Shown here piece by piece: positions 59,201-64,000 of a DNA stretch of 64,000 nucleotides (its first letter is position 1; each line of letters begins with the position of its first letter). Source of the DNA: Enoplolaimus lenunculus. Lineage: Eukaryota > Nematoda > Enoplea > Enoplida > Thoracostomopsidae. The stretch is taken from positions 31,253 to 95,252 of the forward strand of contig JASANG010000984.1 of NCBI GenBank assembly GCA_030248215.1. Reading direction: 5' to 3'. Both the position numbers and the translations under genes were made by a program. The notes under the pieces are model-generated. The model was not told the origin of the DNA. It did no database searches and saw nothing but the letters and a program-made list of their open reading frames with translations.

Positions 59201-60025
59201 CACAATTAGTTTTTTGTGGAATTTCGCAACAGCAAATACTACAGTTCACTTGTTTGAAAACCTATTACTAACTATTAATGACAAATGCACACGACGCTAC
59301 GAATGCAGTTTCTAGCTACGAATTCGCAAACCGTATAAACCGCACCAGGGTAAAAGAATCGGAAAAAAACAGCATCAGAGTTTTTAAGTTACCCGTCACC
59401 CTTTCTCTTACGACCCTCGCCTGTTCAGTTAAATACCCATGATAAAGGGCTTACCAACTAAGCCTAAGCCTACGCCTAAACGAAGTCTAAAATTTCTAGC
59501 GTAAGCTGTAATCTTAAGCCTAGTCCTAATTCGAAGAAGCTTAGTCCTAATCCGAAAACTAACTAAGCCTATGCCTCACAAGCCTCTAAGCCTCCGGTTC
59601 CCCAGTCTTCCAGTACGCAAGCCGATGGGACTAATTCCCATTGCCTGCACAAATAGCTTACTTGGCTTAACCTGAGCCCATTGTTCAAACGTGACACGAT
59701 TGTCAACAAACGGAATGTCTAAATAATGAAAAAGATATCGAATGAATTCACCGCGTCCTCGGAACGGAAAATAGCAAAATTTGTACGCCGGAAATTCGTT
59801 TATTTTGGCACCAAAAATCCTGCAGTCAGGCTTTTCATGGATTGCGTTTGGCACCACAGTCCCATAAGCATCGGACGACGATGCTTTTGAGCTTTCTTCA
59901 GGTTTACCAGGATGATCCATGGGGTCTTCTAGCCTGAGCCGTTTCGATTCAAATGCGTCACAATGAGGTATGTTGGCACCAGAGGCTGAAGGTGAATGGT
60001 TTGGTCCGTTTTTTACCGTCTCCAT
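56273..60025 (-). CDS. Sigma-class glutathione S-transferase with N-terminal extension; last exon not found
   Basis: Paralogue of the GST at 46132-51301, same reaction and class. Exons (minus): 60025-59662, 58824-58732, 57048-56924, 56377-56273; phases agree at every join. The enzyme core starts near residue 80 with YKFCYFPFRGRGEFIRYLF (Tyr before FPFRG), then TPFGTLPVLHVGEG with cis-proline, ITQSFAIARYLANTYG, RWDEALIDMYADGISDV, VIPFLDRYECFL and LVGDK. The four exon ends fall at the same places in the fold as in the plus-strand gene, and exon 4 has the same length (105 nt). A fifth exon like LTWADIALAEF should follow below 56273; I found none down to 51301. The extension of about 76 residues is rich in Ser, Pro and charged residues and is not a recognisable signal peptide. 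An acceptor-like TGATTTTAG at about 60107 suggests the exon starts further upstream or receives a spliced leader. Confidence 0.85.
56764..56893. repeat. 20-bp GC-rich tandem repeat, about six copies
   Basis: The unit GCGCGRTGACGTGCGCCGCT repeats about six times, starting about 30 bp after the exon-3 donor of the minus-strand GST. It is far more GC-rich than the surroundings. Each unit contains TGACGTG. Confidence 0.9.
57066..57363. mobile_element. Family C element
   Basis: CAAGTGCGTGCAACTACC, GGTACAAAATGTACC, then GCCAAAAACGCAACATGCGC, GTACACAGCATGTACCCAGC and the right end GCACACTCTTGT. It matches the C copy at 15661-15953 across its length. It lies just upstream of exon 3 of the minus-strand GST. 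Confidence 0.75.
57444..57656. mobile_element. hAT-like element with CAGGGCCGAAGCAG ends
   Basis: The element, 57452-57648, begins CAGGGCCGAAGCAGCCACCC and ends with the mirror CCTGCCTGCTCCGGCACTG. The flanks AATCTGAA and AATATGAA form an 8-bp target duplication with one mismatch. The inside is rich in runs of G and C. Confidence 0.75.
57905..58735. repeat. A-rich satellite, about 60-bp unit built from 30-bp halves
   Basis: The halves are AAATTACCAATAGAAAGC and AAATTGAAAATAGAAAGC types joined by GCAAGAAAAATAAG or GCTAGAAAAATAGG. About 14 units of 60 bp fill the intron up to the exon-2 donor of the minus-strand GST. Higher-order repetition is visible (the 58200-58400 pattern recurs at 58470-58670). 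Confidence 0.95.
58875..59062. mobile_element. Family E element
   Basis: GGCCAATGTTACTTTAAGAC, GTAGATTAAGCATATTCC, hexamers, AATCCTGAATGTAAACCTAC and the inverted end CCCTTAAAGAAACATAGGCC. It lies in intron 1 of the minus-strand GST. A patch of degenerate CCTAAG hexamers without clear ends lies at 59450-59590. Confidence 0.85.
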
Positions 60026-60159
60026 ATTTGATGCTGAATAACTTTCGCTAAAATTATACTTTTTTGTCACCGCCAATCGGGTGGTAAATGTGTTTTCGTT
60101 ACCGGCTAAAATCAAAGCTTTACGTGCAATGGTATATAAATTCTACTCTATAAATATCG

Positions 60160-60335
60160 ATTCGGGCCCGTCTCCAGCTCACCTTGCTGGGGGAGAGGAT
60201 AAAAGTAATTCAAACAGGACATACAACGCTTTTCGACGACTTATCACAAGCAAAGCTGAAAATTTTTCAGTGGGCCGAAATTTATCGTGGGGGTGGGCGA
60301 AGTGTCCCCTGGCCCCTCTCTGACTTCGGGTCCGT
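60160..60335. mobile_element. Family M element
   Basis: CGGGCCCGTCTCCAGCTCACC-type left end, GACTTATCACAAGCAAAGCT inside, and the right end CTCTCTGACTTCGGGTCCG. It lies just upstream of the minus-strand GST. Confidence 0.65.
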
Positions 60336-60932
60336 TACGAACGGTACACTTGTTACGCTTTCGCCTAATACTTCTCTGGCAGCGCAGTTACGCCTGGTAC
60401 GAGAATAATTGCAAAATTTAAGCTTGAGGGTAAAACTTGTAAGCCATAGCAACGGAAGCTAAATTGTAGAACTCATAAATTCAAGTGAAGTAACGCAATT
60501 GTAGGTTAACGCGTTTGATTTTTGACAGCTACGCTGTTTCAAGTTGCTTAAATGCAGATGCGAACATCAGAGAAACAAAATAGGGCCTGATTGCTATTGT
60601 AGTTACATTCGTGCAGCGAATTAGTTCTACTCCTCGCAACTCGGCCCGACGGCACCTTGTTACGCCTCGTGAGCCAAGAATTCGATTGCAGTTTGGAGAC
60701 CTGGAATGGAAGTAAAATTTGATTGGCTAAGCATGCAATGCTTGTCGAACTAAGTTGTATTTATACATCAAACGGCAATATGAAAGACGCCAGAGACGCG
60801 AATTCAAGGAAATAACACATGTATTCTCCAATCAGTCTTGCCGTATTCGTAATTTTGCCGATTTTAATAGGTCATTTGAAGCAGTTAACAATGTGTTTTC
60901 CAGACAAATAAAGTAAAACATAACGACGATTG

Positions 60933-61156
60933 TTTATGTTACTTTTAGGGCTGTCCCGGTTTCTGGTGGGTCTGTAAACGAGTAGGCATACATTCTAGAC
61001 TACATTTTTTTTCTTTGACTTAGGTTTAAGCTTAGGCTTAGGAACACGCTTTTGCAACGCTTAGGCTTAGGCTGCTTAGGCTTGGGAATACGCTTAATCG
61101 ACTGTTACGGCCCTAAAAGTAACGGACTGTTACGGCCCTAAAAGTAACGCTGGCCA
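60933..61156. mobile_element. Family E element with a repeated right end
   Basis: TATGTTACTTTTAGGGCTG, TCTAGACTACATTTTTTTTC, CTTAGG hexamers, CGCTTAATCGACTGTTACGG, and the terminal block ACTGTTACGGCCCTAAAAGT given twice before CTGGCC. Confidence 0.75.
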
Positions 61157-61278
61157 CGACGAGGATACAACATGAGAATTGAAACTTTTTTACACATTTG
61201 ATGCAATGAAAAATTTGCTAAAAACGAGCTTTAAACCTATAAAATACTAACGAAAAATAGATTTAAACATAATTTTTA

Positions 61279-61675
61279 AGGGCCTACCTACTAAACATAC
61301 GTTTAAACCTACGCCTAAGCCTAAGTCAAAGCATAAGCTTCTTTGACTCGAAGTCTTCCAGTTCCCTTGTATCAAAGTGTGCAAGCTTCGATTCATAAAC
61401 ATGGGCCAACGTAGCGAAGTCCAAGAACCCTAATAAAACACGGACTAAATGTTTCACGAAATATCATTGCAAAATCGGCCTATGTGAAGATGACAGGGGC
61501 GGAACGCTTTTCTGCGAGACTGCAATAAGCTTAAGTTTTCAACAGATTTTTTGCTTAGACCTAAGCTTAAGCGTATGCTTAATAGGTGCACGCTCATTCT
61601 TACCCATCGAGGCTTAGGCTTAAGTTCAGCAAGGTGCTTTGCACTACTGTTACGGCCGTGTTCTATACATTGATC
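61279..61675. mobile_element. Degenerate E-like element followed by a family D element
   Basis: 61279-61407 has CCTAAG-type hexamers and ends in AACATGGGCCAACG, as E and D elements do. 61478-61675 is a D copy: CGGCCTATGTGAAGATGACA, CTGCAATAAGCTTAAG, irregular hexamers and the inverted end CGTGTTCTATACATTGATCG. Confidence 0.65.
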
Positions 61676-62041
61676 GCAAAATCTGTACTCGAGTCTTAAC
61701 TCATTTTGCAACAGACGAAATCCAGGTCGTCTTAAAAACTCTAAAAACCATAAACGCCAATTTGAGCACGTGGGTGCCACGCCGTGCCTAAAACCGTATA
61801 AACGCATACATTACAGTAAACATTCAACACAAACATCAACAACATTGTATTAAAACATACAATACAAACCGGTACACATCCTACACAGCCAAGCAGCTGG
61901 GGCCTGACGTAAACAAAACGGCCAAAAATATAACCGTTTTTGACACAAAATGGTGTTCTCGGTGATCATTTTGTTAAGACAACTCTCAGCAACGTACCGG
62001 TTTCTTATCGTAGAAATTGCGATCAACTGTTGAAATGACGT

Positions 62042-62277
62042 TTTGTAGACAGAGGTGGATCCAAAACATTTTTGACGGGTCGCAGGCGGGCTGGCAAATG
62101 TTATGAAACGCAACAAATTGTAAGGTAAGAGGCACCTTATCATTTTATCACCAAAAAATTTTCTGACGGCGAAAAATTGTTAGGTACGGGCGTTACCATT
62201 TTAACACAAACAATTTTTGATGGGGGGCCGTACGCCTCCCCGCCTCCCCCCATTCTGGATCCGTTAGTGTTTGTAGA
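62042..62277. mobile_element. hAT-like non-autonomous element with perfect 8-bp target duplication
   Basis: The element 62050-62269 is flanked on both sides by TTTGTAGA. Its ends are CAGAGGTGGATCCAAAAC and the inverted TTCTGGATCCGTTAGTG, so the shared inner block is GGATCC. The right half is C-rich. Confidence 0.85.
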
Positions 62278-62534
62278 AATGTTGTCGAAAATGTGAAGCC
62301 AACGTTAAAATGCTGCACGATAGAGTTCAACCGGAAGTTGAAAATGACGGAACCGTTGGTCGACAAAGTTTGCCGGAACCGGATGTGAACCGAAAGATAA
62401 TTAAAAACTAAATGATTATAATCTTAGCAAATATTTGGTTAATGTGCCAAAAATTTTGGTTTAGGAATATTTGTTGCTCAAAATGGTACCAAAAGTAATA
62501 AAAATTTTTCTATTGGAGTTCAGCCCCCCTGGCA

Positions 62535-62740
62535 GGCCAGTAGCCAGCTCACCTTGCTAGGGGAGGGTGGCAAAAATTTTCAGGAGGGGCATTCAAGGGT
62601 TTCCGATGACTTACAAGCAAGATTAAAAATCTTCTATGGGTGCCAAAGTTTTTTCCAGGGGGGCTGAGCCTCCTCTGCCCACCAACCCTTGGCTACTAGT
62701 CCGACCCCTGGCCCCCAACCCTTGGTTACGAGTCCGCCCC
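62535..62740. mobile_element. Family M element with a repeated right end
   Basis: GGCCAGTAGCCAGCTCACC, CAGGAGGGGCATTCAAGGGT, GACTTACAAGCAAGATT, then two right-end-like blocks, CTTGGCTACTAGTCCG and CTTGGTTACGAGTCCG. Confidence 0.7.
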
Positions 62741-63099
62741 ATGGTCCTCTTTAACTACGGGCGCACAATGTCGTCAAAATTCTTCATCTTGCCTGAGTCG
62801 CAATTATTTCATTCTTCACGCATATTCGCCGCATTTCTCCGGGTCACAAAACAAAATTTACATCAAAATTTTACAGTAAAAACCGAAAATTTTTCATACT
62901 GAAATTTTCAGCGAAAAACAGCCCAATCGGATACCCTTAAAAATGTCTGTAAACAAATTTTTAACCAAAAAGTTACATCATTAATGCGAGACGACAACGC
63001 AACGCAACAACTCGTGCACTACAAGTAGTTTGAGTTGTCAAAAACATTAATTTTTTACTTAAATTTTAAAAGTTAAAGTCGAAAACATTCAAAAAAGTT

Positions 63100-63144
63100 C
63101 TGATATATATATAATAGGTATATATAATATATAATATATATAAT

Positions 63145-63179
<35 letters not shown>

Positions 63180-63180
63180 G
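63100..63180. repeat. AT dinucleotide microsatellite
   Basis: A run of AT with a few interruptions, about 80 bp, just 3' of the Penelope-like frame. Confidence 0.9.
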
Positions 63181-63258
63181 GAACACGCATTAATAATATA
63201 TTCAAGACAAAAAGCGGTCAAATTAGTTAATATATTAAAAGCCAATTTATAAGTACCG

Positions 63259-64000
63259 TCATTTGAATATCAAGAAATTGTGCATGTTGCTCTGAATGTT
63301 CAGTTTTGGTTGCAGGTTCCTGATGAAGATCGATTCCAAAATGTGAAGGCCAAAATTGGTTGTAATTTTTGAAGACGATTTTGAAGCTGAAGAAATAACA
63401 ACAAAATCGTTATCATTGCAAGGATGGTTTAGTGACTGAGAATGATCCGATATAGCGGATTTAAGTTTAGAGCTAGAAATTGTGGGCTGTAAAGTACGGT
63501 CAGAAACACGCTTGTGCTCACAGATGCGTTTGAAAAGATGTCGGCTTGTTGAACCAACATAGTCTAGCTCACAGCTAGAACAAGTATATTTATAAACGAC
63601 TGTGGAGCTCAAGAGTGTTGGGATTTTGTCTTTATAATTGAATAAAGATTTAACCTTATCATGGTTGTAAACAACAATTCTGATTTCAATGTTGTTAGCT
63701 GAAAATTGTTCAGTAAAAATCTTTTTCAGCTGCTTTTTCAAATAGGTAGTGTGCGACCCAAAAAACGGGATTTTAAAAGTAACAACGTGTACCTCGTGTT
63801 CGGAGACCCGCCGCGAGGTAGGTTGCGTGGTGGGACCATAAACCAAGTCTGTTGTTGCGGTTTCGCTACATTCATCGGTTGACGTCGACGCTTCGGCATT
63901 ATCAACACGCTGTGTAGTTTGCAAAACTGATTGAGTAGAGATATTGCTAAGTTGTTGGCTGTAAACAGCAGATACGTAACTGAACGAAGTACAGCAACAT
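63259..64000 (-). CDS. Penelope-like element, C-terminal linker and GIY-YIG endonuclease, continues past the right edge
   Basis: Penelope-like elements are retroelements with a reverse transcriptase followed by a GIY-YIG endonuclease; they are neither LTR elements nor LINEs. The frame is open from the window edge (64000) to a stop at 63259, about 247 codons. Seen: a linker (FGSHTTYLKKQLKKIF), then VVYKYTCSSCELDYVGSTSRHLFKRICEHKR, shown here only as the family's hallmark order: YKYTC with a zinc-finger-like Cys pair, DYVGST (the YIG strand) and R..EH. The conserved glutamate and the NLQPKLN tail end follow. The reverse transcriptase would lie to the right, outside the window. No break is seen in the visible part, so the copy may be fairly young. 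Transcription would run leftwards, ending near the AT microsatellite at 63100-63180. Confidence 0.82.
   Translation of the reverse strand, partial: CCCTSFSYVSAVYSQQLSNISTQSVLQTTQRVDNAEASTSTDECSETATTDLVYGPTTQPTSRRVSEHEVHVVTFKIPFFGSHTTYLKKQLKKIFTEQFSANNIEIRIVVYNHDKVKSLFNYKDKIPTLLSSTVVYKYTCSSCELDYVGSTSRHLFKRICEHKRVSDRTLQPTISSSKLKSAISDHSQSLNHPCNDNDFVVISSASKSSSKITTNFGLHILESIFIRNLQPKLNIQSNMHNFLIFK

Overview
This window is eukaryotic and most likely comes from a nematode. Its genes are split into many short exons with GT...AG introns, and acceptors are often short T-rich tracts ending TTTCAG, TTTTAG or TTTAG. The genome is AT-rich. The hexamer TTAGGC, which is the nematode telomere repeat (Caenorhabditis, Ascaris), occurs in dozens of places inside small transposon-like elements. 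Introns and spacers are packed with short inverted-repeat elements, so a nematode with a large, repeat-laden genome fits. I cannot name the species.

Five host genes can be rebuilt exon by exon, with every splice phase agreeing. (1) 389-12985, plus: an ezrin/radixin/moesin (ERM) protein; the first exon or exons lie off the left edge. (2) 28952-20398, minus: an 806-residue acidic, helical protein I do not recognise. (3) 34768-44570, plus: an INPP5E-type inositol polyphosphate 5-phosphatase of 788 residues ending in a CaaX box (CVVQ). (4) 46132-51301, plus: a sigma-class glutathione S-transferase of 231 residues. (5) 60025-56273, minus: a second sigma-class GST with a long N-terminal extension. 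It faces gene 4 tail to tail and shares its exon boundaries; its last exon was not found. At the right edge (63259-64000, minus) lies the C-terminal part of a Penelope-like retroelement with a GIY-YIG endonuclease domain.

The rest is mobile and repetitive DNA. I defined families by repeated ends, with my own letters: A (ends in GCAAAAAATGGTGAGTCAA, fold-back), B (ends in CACTGTAAATTCCAATGAG), C (ends in ACAAGAGTGTGCAACTG), D (ends in GGCCCATGTATAGAACAGGG), E (ends in GGCCAATGTTACTTTTAGG), F (ends in CTGTAGTGACCCGAATAAG, flanked by TA), G (ends in GTATTCTCAGATG), H (a single copy with ends of about 47 bp), I (hAT-like, ends in CAGGGTGCAACCGGA), J and K (one nested pair), L (ends in CCATTCACACGT), M (ends in GTAGCCAGCTCACC). 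D and E are the most unusual: both carry blocks of TTAGGC hexamers between their inverted ends, and one D copy (54562-55052) holds about 50 in a row.

The genes show no operon or shared pathway. ERM links membrane to cortical actin and binds PI(4,5)P2, which INPP5E-type enzymes dephosphorylate, but nothing here shows that the two work together. The GST pair looks like an old local duplication. Insertions of these elements lie in almost every long intron and leave the reading frames intact. Nestings (F in D twice, D in I, C in B, K in J) give a partial order of activity.
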